A DNA stretch of 64,000 bases from Sphingopyxis sp. DBS4 (GTDB lineage: Bacteria > Pseudomonadota > Alphaproteobacteria > Sphingomonadales > Sphingomonadaceae), in contig NZ_CP102384.1 in the NCBI RefSeq assembly GCF_024628865.1, positions 2,863,001 through 2,927,000 of the forward strand. Direction: 5' to 3'. The number at the start of each line of letters is the position of its first letter. Positions within the stretch are counted from its first letter, which is position 1. Below the pieces are notes generated by a model that worked only from the letters and a program-made list of their open reading frames with translations, was not told where the DNA came from and did no database searches. Below are positions 53,826 to 63,082 of this stretch, one piece after another. Position numbers and translations under genes: made by a program.

Positions 53826-53896
53826 GCGGCACGGCTGTGCCCGGCGCGAATAGCGTGGTTTGCGCCGGGCGCAAAGCGCGTTAAGCAGCGAGCGCG

Positions 53897-54646
53897 ATGA
53901 CCGAAACCCAATCCCCGTCCGCGAAGCCCGCGCCCGTCAGTGCGTCGGCCGTCCGGCATTTCCGCTATTACGACCTCATGATGGCGGCCTTCGTCGCGAT
54001 CCTGCTGCTCAGCAACATCATCGGCGCGTCTAAGCCGAGCTACATCACGCTGCCGAACGGCACCCAATGGGCGTTCGGCGCCGGCGTGCTCTTCTTTCCT
54101 ATCAGCTACATCATCGGCGACGTGCTGACCGAGGTCTATGGCTATGCCCGCGCGCGGCGGGTGATCTGGACCGGCTTCGCGGCGCTCGCTTTCATGGCGT
54201 TCATGGCGTGGGTCGTCGTGTCACTGCCGCCCGCCGAGGGATGGCCGGGGCAGGCATCCTATGAATTCGTCTTCGGCAATAGCTGGCGGATCGTCATCGC
54301 GTCGATGACTGCCTTCTGGGTCGGCGAATTCGCCAACAGCTACGTCCTCGCGCGGATGAAGATGTGGAGCGGCGGACGTCACCTCTGGATGCGGACGATC
54401 GGTTCGACCGTGGTCGGCCAGGGGCTCGACAGCCTGATCTTCTACCCGCTCGCCTTTTACGGGCTTGCGGGCTGGCCGCCCGAACAGCTTTACGAGGTCG
54501 TGCTGTCGCAGTGGTTCATCAAGACCGCATGGGAAGCCGCGCTGACCCCCGCAACCTATCTGGTGGTCGGGGCGTTGAAACGACGCGAGGGTGTCGACGT
54601 GTTCGATGAAGGCACCGATTTCAATCCGTTCGGCGCCAAGGTTTGA
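53897..54646 (+). CDS. yhhQ: Queuosine precursor transporter (YhhQ family)
   Basis: 249 residues, six membrane helices. The family motifs are present: SNIIGASKP, GVLFFPISYIIGDVLTEVYGYARARRVIW and the DSLIFYPLAFYG / TAWEAALTPATYLVV segments. Imports preQ0/preQ1 or related bases for tRNA queuosine. Directly followed by a small membrane gene. Confidence 0.93.
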   Translation: MTETQSPSAKPAPVSASAVRHFRYYDLMMAAFVAILLLSNIIGASKPSYITLPNGTQWAFGAGVLFFPISYIIGDVLTEVYGYARARRVIWTGFAALAFMAFMAWVVVSLPPAEGWPGQASYEFVFGNSWRIVIASMTAFWVGEFANSYVLARMKMWSGGRHLWMRTIGSTVVGQGLDSLIFYPLAFYGLAGWPPEQLYEVVLSQWFIKTAWEAALTPATYLVVGALKRREGVDVFDEGTDFNPFGAKV

Positions 54647-55010
54647 TGTTTCCATGACCCTGATCGAACTGGCCTCCTTGTTCGAGGCCCGCAAACTGTC
54701 GGTAATCGAAGCGACCGGCCTCGATAAGGATGCGCTGCACATCTATTTCGGAATGGCGCTGTTCGTGCTGATCCGCCTCGCCTGGCGCGCGCGGGGCGGG
54801 TGGTTCGCGGCGTGGCTGGCGGTGCTGGTCATGGCGGGCGGCGGCGAATGGCTCGACCTGACCGCGGAATACAGCCATTCGGCGATCCAGCCCGACGCGG
54901 CGCACTGGCACGACATCTGGAACACGATGTTCTGGCCGACGGTGCTGCTGGTCGTCGGGCGCTGGCTGCAGCCCGTGGCAGGGGCTCGGGCAGAGCCCGC
55001 CGACGCAATA

Positions 55011-55676
<666 letters not shown>

Positions 55677-55698
55677 GGGGCGGGCTCCTGTCCTGCGC

Positions 55699-55929
55699 TC
55701 AGGCGCGTTCGATGCGGTAGTTTTCGATCACCGTGTTGGCGAGCAGCTTCGCGCACATTGCGTCGAGATCGGCATCGCTCGTGCCGTCGGCGACGTCGAG
55801 TTCGATGAAGCGCCCGGCGCGGACGTCCGCGACGCCGCCGAAACCCAGCCCTTCGAGCGCGTGGTGGATCGCCTTGCCCTGCGGGTCGAGCACCCCGGGC
55901 TTCAACGTCACATAGACATTCACTTTCAT
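55699..55929 (-). CDS. purS: Phosphoribosylformylglycinamidine synthase subunit PurS
   Basis: 76 residues; small subunit binding PurQ and Pur[45 protein letters not shown] is diagnostic. Stop is 22 bases before the purQ start. Confidence 0.97.
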   Translation of the reverse strand: MKVNVYVTLKPGVLDPQGKAIHHALEGLGFGGVADVRAGRFIELDVADGTSDADLDAMCAKLLANTVIENYRIERA

Positions 55930-56058
55930 CGGAGCGGACCTTTGCGCGCGGGCTTGGGAAGATGGGCGCGCCTATGCCCGCGAATCACGTTGCGGGCAAG
56001 GGCCGCGGCGGCGAAAAATGCGCCTCTTCGGACTGCGAACCAATCGCATCTTTCCTGT

Positions 56059-56073
56059 TGCGAATCGCTCGCA
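56059..56073. promoter_or_regulatory. Candidate Fur box upstream of bfd
   Basis: TGCGAATCGCTCGCA: the TGCGA/TCGCA halves are inverted around five bases, close to iron-box patterns in sphingomonads. Lies about 38 bp before the bfd ATG. Shares its TGCGAAT core with the box at 57017-57031. Confidence 0.45.
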
Positions 56074-56110
56074 CTATCCCTAGATCAGAGTTGTTGAGAA
56101 GGATTCGCAC

Positions 56111-56284
56111 ATGGTCGTCTGTGTCTGCAACGCAATAAGGGAACGGGATTTGCGCGACGTCGCGAAGAACGGCCAGTTGCGGTGCGCCAAGGCCGCCTAT
56201 GCGCAACTGGGTCGCAAACCCAAGTGCGGCCAGTGCCTGTCATTCGCTCGCAATATCATCAGCGACGTCGCCGCGACCGCCTGA
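56111..56284 (+). CDS. bfd: Bacterioferritin-associated ferredoxin
   Basis: 57 residues. Cys pattern CVCN (first pair), single Cys in LRCAK, and KCGQC hold a [2Fe-2S] cluster as in Bfd proteins, which reduce bacterioferritin iron for release. ATG 56111 is preceded by AAGGA. Located just upstream of bfr on the same strand; together they form an iron-storage unit. Confidence 0.88.
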   Translation: MVVCVCNAIRERDLRDVAKNGQLRCAKAAYAQLGRKPKCGQCLSFARNIISDVAATA

Positions 56285-56384
56285 TTTTTCGCAGATTTCT
56301 GCCATTTTCACCCTTGGCCTGAAGGGGCATGGGGCGGTATAATGCCGCCACTCCCACACCCAAGAAAATGACAGGACTGACACC

Positions 56385-56867
56385 ATGAAGGGCGACGAAA
56401 AGGTCATCGACTTCCTCAACGAAGCGCTCAAGAACGAGCTGACCGCGATCAACCAGTACTGGCTGCACTATCGCATGCTCGACAATTGGGGCGTCTCGCG
56501 CCTCGCGCATTTCGAGCGCGAAGAGTCGATCGACGAGATGAAGCACGCCGACAAGCTCGCCGACCGCATCCTCTTCCTCGGCGGCCTCCCCAATTTCCAG
56601 CTGCTCGGGCGCCTGCGCGTCGGCGAGACGGTCGAGGAAATCCTGAAGGCCGACCTTGCGGTCGAGGAGGAAGCGATCCCGCTGCTCCGCGACGCGATCG
56701 CGCATAGCGAAAGCGTCCGCGACTATGTCAGCCGCGACCTCTTCTCCGACATCCTCGAAAGCGAGGAGCATCATGTCGACGAGCTCGAAAAGCAGTTCGA
56801 GCTGATCGAGCGGATGGGAATCGAGAATTACATCCAGCTCCAGTCGAAGCCGGTCGGCGAGGATTGA
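56385..56867 (+). CDS. bfr: Bacterioferritin
   Basis: 160 residues. Ferroxidase ligands align with the family: Glu18, Tyr25, Glu51, His54, then Glu near 94 and the Glu/His of ESEEHHVDE. Met52 is the haem ligand position. Forms a 24-mer that stores iron. bfd supplies electrons for release. Confidence 0.97.
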   Translation: MKGDEKVIDFLNEALKNELTAINQYWLHYRMLDNWGVSRLAHFEREESIDEMKHADKLADRILFLGGLPNFQLLGRLRVGETVEEILKADLAVEEEAIPLLRDAIAHSESVRDYVSRDLFSDILESEEHHVDELEKQFELIERMGIENYIQLQSKPVGED

Positions 56868-56877
56868 GCCGAATCCT

Positions 56878-56954
56878 GTCATCCCGGCGAAGGCCGGGAT
56901 CTCGACCTCACGCAGCGACGCACCGGCGAGATCCCGGCCTTCGCCGGGATGACG
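56878..56954. repeat. Short inverted repeat (family C)
   Basis: Arms GTCATCCCGGCGAAGGCCGGG and mirror flank a short loop; immediately downstream of bfr. Confidence 0.85.
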
Positions 56955-56980
56955 AACAGGTCGAAAAGCCGCAGTTTTCA

Positions 56981-57007
56981 GAGGCATCTTCGGATGCCTC
57001 TTTTTTT
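56981..57007 (+). terminator. Rho-independent terminator after bfr
   Basis: Perfect stem GAGGCATC / GATGCCTC (56981-56988 with 56993-57000), TTCG loop and a T run. Confidence 0.93.
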
Positions 57008-57016
57008 GCTTGTATT

Positions 57017-57031
57017 TGCGAATAATTCTCA
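57017..57031 (+). promoter_or_regulatory. Candidate Fur box upstream of the 57.1-kb gene
   Basis: TGCGAATAATTCTCA, close to the Fur box of sphingomonads and pseudomonads. It lies about 118 bases before the ATG at 57149 and just after the bfr terminator. Confidence 0.55.
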
Positions 57032-57148
57032 ATAGCAAGGTCGGGCAGTCCCCTCCTGCCGGCCGCTGCATCTTCCAGCTGCACCAAAGCGGCCGGCATC
57101 TTTTTCCGCCCGAAGCGGACAGGGGAACAGACCATCAAGGGAGACCCC

Positions 57149-57571
57149 ATGCAGCGCAGCAGCGACCTGATCCGGAAATTCACCGAACAGCCGCTCATCC
57201 GCGATCTGCCGGTCGACGCCGCCCAAGCGGTGCTTGCGCTGCGCTACTGTATTCTCTGCCGCCGGAGCGAACGCGACCCGATGCCCGAACTCGAACGGCG
57301 CTGGGGCAATATTCTGGCCGCGCGGCGCTATCGCCTGGTGGTCGAGGCGATCGGCCATATCTGGCCCGATCCCTTCGCGGTCGCCCCGCCCTGCTGCCCG
57401 CGCGTCAGTTTCGACGAAGCGTTGCTCGCCGCGATGGTCGGCGCCGCGAGCTGCGGCGACCAAGCGCGGTTCGACACGCTCACCGCCGAAATGCTGGGCA
57501 GCGACGCGCGCGCGATGCTGTTCACCACGCTCGAGAATTTCGTCCGGGCCAGAGCGCCCGGGCGGGTTTAA
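57149..57571 (+). CDS. Unknown Cys-containing protein, probably iron-regulated, 140 aa
   Basis: 140 residues, cytosolic, largely helical. Contains YCILCRRS and a Cys pair in VAPPCCPRVSFDEALLAAM that resembles the APCCCPR motif of a family annotated as DUF6628 in sphingomonads (recall, low certainty). The Fur-like box ahead suggests expression under iron limitation. Not part of the bfr transcript because a terminator sits between. Confidence 0.65.
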   Translation: MQRSSDLIRKFTEQPLIRDLPVDAAQAVLALRYCILCRRSERDPMPELERRWGNILAARRYRLVVEAIGHIWPDPFAVAPPCCPRVSFDEALLAAMVGAASCGDQARFDTLTAEMLGSDARAMLFTTLENFVRARAPGRV

Positions 57572-57594
57572 AGTCTGGAGGAGACAGCGGATAT

Positions 57595-57705
57595 CCCCCT
57601 CCCTGAAAGGGAGGGGTTAGGGGTGGGTACGAGCGTAGCGAGCCGGAAGGAAGAGCGCCGCCTTCTGCGGCCACCCACCCCCGCCCCCTCCCTTACAGGG
57701 AGGGG
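57595..57705. repeat. Repeat (family E) with hairpins at both ends
   Basis: Two G/C-rich hairpins, CCCCTCCCTGAAAGGGAGGGG and CCCCTCCCTTACAGGGAGGGG, frame about 70 bases with GGGGTGGG/CCACCC pairs. Confidence 0.75.
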
Positions 57706-57750
57706 AAAAGATAGGTCCGCTCCCGGTCGTTAACAGTCGCACCGCCCTCG

Positions 57751-60651
57751 CTATTTCCCCGCCTTGTCGCTGACCGCCTTGATCACCAGCGCCTTGTCGT
57801 CGAGCAGATAGCGCTGCGCCAGCGCCTGCAGTTCGGCGGGCGTCGCGGCTTCGACGATGGCGAGGCTGTTGCGGCTGCGGTCGAGGCGGTCGGCGCGGCT
57901 CGTGGCCTCGGCGACATAAGGCAGCCAATAGCTGTTCTCGCGCCGCGCCTTGGTCATGCTTTCGAGCAGCGGCTTGCGCGCGCGGTCGAGCAGGTCGGCG
58001 TCGACCGGCGCGTCGCGCAATTCCTTCGCGATGGCAAAGATCGCCGCGCGCGTCGTCGCCAGATCCTTGTAATCGACGTTGCTCGCCGCAAGGAGGTGCC
58101 CATAGCCCGGATATTCGTCCGACAGGCTGACCCCCGCACCGGGGCTGTAGCTTTCGCCGAGTTTCTCGCGCAGTTCCTCGGTCAGCTTGAGCTGCATCAG
58201 CCGCGACAGCAGGTTGAGCCGCATCGCCTCGGTCAGGTCGCTGTCGTCGCGCGCGGGCCAATAGACGCGGATCTCAGCCTGCTCGGCCGGCCCCTTGTGG
58301 ATCAGCGTGCGTTCGCTGCGGTCGGTTGCGAAATGGCGGACGCGCGCGTCGGCATGCGGGTCGAAGGCGGCGCGGCGTTCGGGCAGCGCGCCAAAGGTCT
58401 TCGCGATCGCGTCGATCGCCGCCTGCTCGTCGATGTCGCCGACGACCCCGATCTCGATCGCGCCATGCGCCAGGCTGTCGGCGATCGCGGGTTTGAGCTG
58501 CGCCCAGTCGAGCGCCATCACCTTGGCGAGCGGCGGCGTCTGCTCGCGCGGATCGTCACCGGCGAGGATGCCCTCGGCGTCGCGGCCGATCACCGCGGCG
58601 GGCGTGGCGTCGTTCGCGGCATATTGCTGCGGCAGATAGCGGCGGATCAGCGCCAGTCCATCGGCGCGATAGCCGGGGTGGGTCAGGAAGGCCGCCATCA
58701 GTCCCGCCTGCAAGCCGAAATCCTCGGGCGAGGTCAGCGCGCTGCCGCCGAAGGCGTCGTCACTTGCGCCGAAAGCCGGGTTCACCGTTCGGCCGGCGAG
58801 GATCGTGCGGAGTTCGTCGAAGCTGTGCGCTTCGAGCCCGCCGAGCATCAGCGAGCCCGCCAGCGCGACTTTCGTCGGGTCATCGCGCGTCGCGAGCAGA
58901 TTGCCGCCGTCGACGCGCAGCGACAGATAGACGCGGTCCTTCTGGAAATCGGTCTTCTTGATGTTGAGCATCACATTGTTCGCGAAGCGGATCCGGCGGA
59001 TGCCGAGGTCGTCGATCCGCGTGTCGCTGACCACCGTCCCCGGCGTGCCGAAATCGTCATAGGCGAATTTCGCGCTCGCCGCCGCGGCGGGCGCGCTGAC
59101 CGCGACCTGCTGCGAGGCGTTGAGCGCGGCGAGGATCGCGCCGGTGCCGCCTTTGATCGGCGCCTTGGCGGTGACGCGCGCGAGCGGCGGGCTGAGCCCC
59201 TCCATCCGCTTGCGGAACGCCGCGGTCACCGCGTCGGCGGTCAGCGTCGGCGCCACCGCGTCGAACATCGCCTGGGTGGTTTCGGGGCGGACGACGACGA
59301 AGCTGCCGTCGGCGGCCTTGACCAGCACGTCGGCCATCGTGTCGCTGCGCCGCGTATCGACCCCGGCGACCGCATTTTTAAGCGCAGTGCGGCGGTTGGC
59401 GATCTGTTCGTCGACCTCGGCCTGAGTGAAGCCATATTGGACCGCGCGGCGCCATTCCTGCTCGACGAGCGCGAGCGCATCCTTCCACGCGCCCTCCTTG
59501 GCGACCGCGCCGACGCTGACCTGGTCGAAGCGCTTCCAGCCGTCATTGTCGCTGAAATAGCCGGCGAGGATCGGCGAATTTTCGTCGAGCGCGATCTTCG
59601 CGAGCCGGCGGCTGAGGATCGCCTCGCCGACATCCTCGGCCAGCTTGCGCGCGCGCTTCGCCTTGCTGTCGACCTCGTCCACCCACGGCTTGAACGCGGA
59701 GATCGTCACCGAATCCTGGATCGCCGGATCGATGAAATCGTCCGCCGCCTCGGGCCGCTTGAAGTCGATGCCGCCGATATCGGGGTCGGCACCCGCGGGG
59801 CCGCGGCCCTTCCAGTCCGAAAAGCGCGCCTTGATCTTCGCCTCGATCGCGGCGGGATCGAAATCGCCGACCATCACCAGCGTCGCGCGCTCGGGGCGGT
59901 AATAGCGGTCATAGATATCGCGGATGCGCGACGCGGGGGCGGTCTTGATCACCTCTTCGGTGCCGACCGGGATGCGGCTGGCGACCTTCATCCCCTGCAT
60001 CTGGAAATCGAGCTGGTCGATCAGGCTGCGCAGCTGATAGCTGTCGCGCGCGCGGCGTTCGGACAGGATGATGCCGCGCTCGCGGTCGACCGCGGCGGGG
60101 TCGATCGTCACTTCGCTCGCGGTCTCGCGCATCAGCATCAGGCCGGTGTCGACCAGATCGTCGGAGGCGTTCGGCAAGTCGAGCTGATAGACGGTCTGGT
60201 CGAAGCCGGTGACCGCATTGGTGTCGGCGCCGAAGGCGAGGCCCTTGCGCTCGAGCAGCTTCACCATCTCGCCCTCGGGCACATGGGTCGATCCGTTGAA
60301 CACCATATGCTCGAGGAAATGGGCAAGGCCGCGCTGGTCGTCGGCCTCGGCAAAGCTGCCGACATCGAAGCGCAGGCGGACGAGGACACTGTCCTTGGGC
60401 GTGCTGTTCTTCAGCAGCGCATATTTCATCCCGTTCGGCAGGACGCCGAAGACGATGTTGGGATCGACCGTGATATCGCTCGCGGCGAAGTTCCAGGCCC
60501 TGGCGGCGGCGGTTTGCGGATTGACGGTCGCGGCGGCGGGCGCGGCGGCGGGCGCGGGTGCCGGTTTGGCAAGGACGGGCGCGGGGCCGGCAGCGAGGAG
60601 GGCGAGGGGCGACAGCGCGAGCGACGCGCGCCGGAGCAGGTGCAATTTCAT
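57751..60651 (-). CDS. M16 family zinc metallopeptidase (insulinase-like), full length
   Basis: 966 residues, two fused M16 halves. Signal peptide (LALSPLALLAAGPAPVLA) directs it to the periplasm. Inverted zinc motif HFLEH at residues 111-115 (GLAHFLEHMVFNGSTH) with the distal Glu in SEVTIDPAAVDRERGII. The second half has lost zinc ligands, as usual in pitrilysin-type enzymes. Degrades peptides in the periplasm. Confidence 0.95.
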   Translation of the reverse strand: MKLHLLRRASLALSPLALLAAGPAPVLAKPAPAPAAAPAAATVNPQTAAARAWNFAASDITVDPNIVFGVLPNGMKYALLKNSTPKDSVLVRLRFDVGSFAEADDQRGLAHFLEHMVFNGSTHVPEGEMVKLLERKGLAFGADTNAVTGFDQTVYQLDLPNASDDLVDTGLMLMRETASEVTIDPAAVDRERGIILSERRARDSYQLRSLIDQLDFQMQGMKVASRIPVGTEEVIKTAPASRIRDIYDRYYRPERATLVMVGDFDPAAIEAKIKARFSDWKGRGPAGADPDIGGIDFKRPEAADDFIDPAIQDSVTISAFKPWVDEVDSKAKRARKLAEDVGEAILSRRLAKIALDENSPILAGYFSDNDGWKRFDQVSVGAVAKEGAWKDALALVEQEWRRAVQYGFTQAEVDEQIANRRTALKNAVAGVDTRRSDTMADVLVKAADGSFVVVRPETTQAMFDAVAPTLTADAVTAAFRKRMEGLSPPLARVTAKAPIKGGTGAILAALNASQQVAVSAPAAAASAKFAYDDFGTPGTVVSDTRIDDLGIRRIRFANNVMLNIKKTDFQKDRVYLSLRVDGGNLLATRDDPTKVALAGSLMLGGLEAHSFDELRTILAGRTVNPAFGASDDAFGGSALTSPEDFGLQAGLMAAFLTHPGYRADGLALIRRYLPQQYAANDATPAAVIGRDAEGILAGDDPREQTPPLAKVMALDWAQLKPAIADSLAHGAIEIGVVGDIDEQAAIDAIAKTFGALPERRAAFDPHADARVRHFATDRSERTLIHKGPAEQAEIRVYWPARDDSDLTEAMRLNLLSRLMQLKLTEELREKLGESYSPGAGVSLSDEYPGYGHLLAASNVDYKDLATTRAAIFAIAKELRDAPVDADLLDRARKPLLESMTKARRENSYWLPYVAEATSRADRLDRSRNSLAIVEAATPAELQALAQRYLLDDKALVIKAVSDKAGK

Positions 60652-60693
60652 GCCGCCGGTGTGACGGCGCCCGCGCGGCGGGTCAAGCGCCGC

Positions 60694-61839
60694 CTAGGCG
60701 CGGCGCGACACGCTTTCGACGGACGACTTGATGTTTCGATCAATCGCCTTGGCGGCATAGAGCGCGCGGTCGGCGACCTCGAACAGGTCGCGGCTCGTCG
60801 GTCCGTTTTCGGGCCAGGCGGCGACGCCGACACTCGCGCCGACGCGGATCACATGCCCCTCGATCCGGCAAGGCGCGGCGAGTGCCGCGAGGATATGGTC
60901 GGCGAGCGCGGTTTCGAGCAGCGGCGATCCCGCGGGCACGAGGATCGCGAACTCGTCGCCGCCCTGACGCGCAACCATCGCGTCCTTGCCGCAGGCGCGG
61001 CGCAGCCGCACCGCGATTTCGCAGAGGAGCTGATCGCCCACCGCATGGCCGTGCCGGTCGTTCACCGGCTTGAAACCGTCGAGGTCGAGCAGCGCGATCG
61101 CAAAGGGCCGGCCCTCGCGCGCGCGTCCGATCTCCTCGGCGAGGCGGAGGTCGAAGGCGCGGCGATTGGGCAGCGCGGTCAGCGGATCGCTGTGCGCAAG
61201 CTCGCGCATCTGGCGCTGGAGCATCAGCAGATCGACGAGCTGGCCGTGCTGCTGGACGATCATGCGGATCAGAAAGATCGTCGCGACGATCAGGCTCGTC
61301 CCCGCACCCACTTCGGGGGCATGGCCCGAGGTCAGCATCAGCCCCGCGACGGGCACCAGCCCGATGGCGATGTTGACCAGCGCGGCGAAGCGGATCGGCG
61401 ACAAGCAGTAAGCGGTGGCGAGCGATCCCATCGCCATGATCATCGCATAATAGCTGTGGTTCTCGGGCGCGGCGGCGAGCCAGTTGACCACCGTCCAGAC
61501 GCTGCACATCGCCCCCATCACCGCCGACAGCCACGTCGCCTCGATGCGGACGCGCCGCGCCCGGCGCGGGCTCATGCGGCGGCCGCGATTCTTCATCAGC
61601 GTGCCGAAGCCGAGCAGACAGACGCCCGCGAGGATGACGGGGAAACCGATACGGATGATCGGATGAACGGTGGCGATGCCGGCATAGATGGCGGTCGGCG
61701 TCGTCGCCGCCAGCATCAGGAACAGCATCGGGGTCAGCGTCTCGATGCGATGCGCGCGCAAAAGCGCCAGATCGTCCCGGATATCACCCGGAACCGGCGG
61801 AAACACCCGCGCACCAAACCAATGAAAGACCCCCGTCAT
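60694..61839 (-). CDS. Diguanylate cyclase with membrane sensor
   Basis: 381 residues. Six membrane helices (about residues 35-205), then a GGDEF domain (about 220-375): DPLTALPNRRAFD, LDLDGFKPVNDRHGHAVGDQLL and an intact GGDEF. The usual RxxD inhibitory site upstream of GGDEF is not present, so it should lack product inhibition. It makes c-di-GMP, opposite to the EAL protein at 5.3 kb. Confidence 0.94.
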   Translation of the reverse strand: MTGVFHWFGARVFPPVPGDIRDDLALLRAHRIETLTPMLFLMLAATTPTAIYAGIATVHPIIRIGFPVILAGVCLLGFGTLMKNRGRRMSPRRARRVRIEATWLSAVMGAMCSVWTVVNWLAAAPENHSYYAMIMAMGSLATAYCLSPIRFAALVNIAIGLVPVAGLMLTSGHAPEVGAGTSLIVATIFLIRMIVQQHGQLVDLLMLQRQMRELAHSDPLTALPNRRAFDLRLAEEIGRAREGRPFAIALLDLDGFKPVNDRHGHAVGDQLLCEIAVRLRRACGKDAMVARQGGDEFAILVPAGSPLLETALADHILAALAAPCRIEGHVIRVGASVGVAAWPENGPTSRDLFEVADRALYAAKAIDRNIKSSVESVSRRA

Positions 61840-61980
61840 GCGCCGGGGGTAGCAAGCTGTGGTAAATCAAGCCTTAAGGATGGCTAGAGCATCGAGCCTT
61901 TAATCCGACCCACCGTCCCGTTCGTGTCGAGCGGATCGAGATGATGCAGATTTGAAGCTCGGTGCCCTGGCGCCGCCGCC

Positions 61981-62757
61981 TCAGCTCTTCTTCTTGCGAT
62001 GGCTTTCGAGGTCGAGCACGGCATTGTCGCCGCCCTCGGGCAGCAGGCCGAGCCGACGCGCGACCTCCTGATAGGCCTCGACCTCGCCGCCGAGATCGCG
62101 GCGGAAACGGTCCTTGTCGAGCTTTTCGTTCGTCGCCATGTCCCACAGGCGGCAGCCGTCGGGGCTGATCTCGTCGGCCAGGATGATGCGGCTGTAGTCG
62201 CCCTCATAGAGCCGCCCGAATTCGAGCTTGAAGTCGATGAGGCGGATGCCGACGCCCGCGAACATGCCCGACATGAAGTCGTTGATGCGGATCGCCAGAT
62301 CCTGGATATCGTGAAGCTCGTCCTGGCTGCACCAGTTGAAGCAGGCGATATGCTCCTCCGCCACCAGCGGATCGCCGAGCGCGTCGTCCTTGTAGCAATA
62401 TTCGATCAGCGTGCGGGGCAACGGCGTCCCCTCCTCGATCCCGAGCCGCTTCGACAGCGTGCCCGCGGCGACATTGCGGACGATCACTTCGATCGGCACG
62501 ATCTCGACCTGGCGGATGAGTTGTTCGCGCATGTTGAGGCGGCGGATGAAATGGTGCGGCACGCCGATATTGCCGAGAAGCGTGAAGACATGCTCCGAAA
62601 TCCGGTTGTTGAGCACGCCCTTGCCGTTGATCGTCCCGCGCTTCTGCGCGTTGAAGGCGGTCGCATCGTCCTTGAAATACTGGATCAACGTACCCGGTTC
62701 GGGGCCTTCGTAGAGGATCTTGGCTTTGCCTTCGTAGATCTGGCGGCGACGGGCCAT
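61981..62757 (-). CDS. purC: Phosphoribosylaminoimidazole-succinocarboxamide synthase
   Basis: 258 residues from ATG 62757. Joins CAIR and aspartate to give SAICAR. Motifs: [38 protein letters not shown], and [34 protein letters not shown]. Same strand as purS/purQ but 6 kb upstream of purS, separated by unrelated genes. Confidence 0.97.
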   Translation of the reverse strand: MARRRQIYEGKAKILYEGPEPGTLIQYFKDDATAFNAQKRGTINGKGVLNNRISEHVFTLLGNIGVPHHFIRRLNMREQLIRQVEIVPIEVIVRNVAAGTLSKRLGIEEGTPLPRTLIEYCYKDDALGDPLVAEEHIACFNWCSQDELHDIQDLAIRINDFMSGMFAGVGIRLIDFKLEFGRLYEGDYSRIILADEISPDGCRLWDMATNEKLDKDRFRRDLGGEVEAYQEVARRLGLLPEGGDNAVLDLESHRKKKS

Positions 62758-62899
62758 GGCGCGCGGACTTTCTGTCGGAACCAAAAGAAGAACCCGGCGA
62801 AAGCGACTCAGGCAAGAGGCGCGCCGCCGGGGCGATGCGGCGCCTATAGCGACAAAGCGCGGGCGCGTCATCCCCGGCATCGCGTCCCGCCATTCCCCT

Positions 62900-62968
62900 C
62901 GTCATTCCCGCGAAAGCGCGAACCCCGTTCCAGCGTTGCTGCTGGGTTCCCGCTTTCGCGGGAATGAC
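62900..62968. repeat. Short inverted repeat (family A)
   Basis: Arms CGTCATTCCCGCGAAAGCGC and mirror ending GGGAATGACG around a short loop. Confidence 0.85.
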
Positions 62969-63007
62969 GAATCCGGGTATCGGACCACGCCACATCCCCT
63001 CACCCAC

Positions 63008-63022
63008 TTACGTTTACGTAAA
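63008..63022. promoter_or_regulatory. Candidate operator ACGTTTACGTAAA upstream of crotonase
   Basis: TTACGTTTACGTAAA has the tandem ACGT spacing of binding sites of LiuR-like MerR-family regulators of branched-chain and fatty acid degradation. About 60 bases before the crotonase ATG. Regulator gene is not in the window. Confidence 0.45.
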
Positions 63023-63082
63023 CTAGAGCTTGCCTTCGCCCGCCCGGCTTGCAACCATGGCTCGATCCCCAAGGAGAGAGAC

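Noticed and set aside
58096..61887. 1263-codon plus-strand frame opposite the M16 and GGDEF genes
   Set aside because: Antisense of two well-supported genes; long only because stop codons are rare in this frame of GC-rich DNA.
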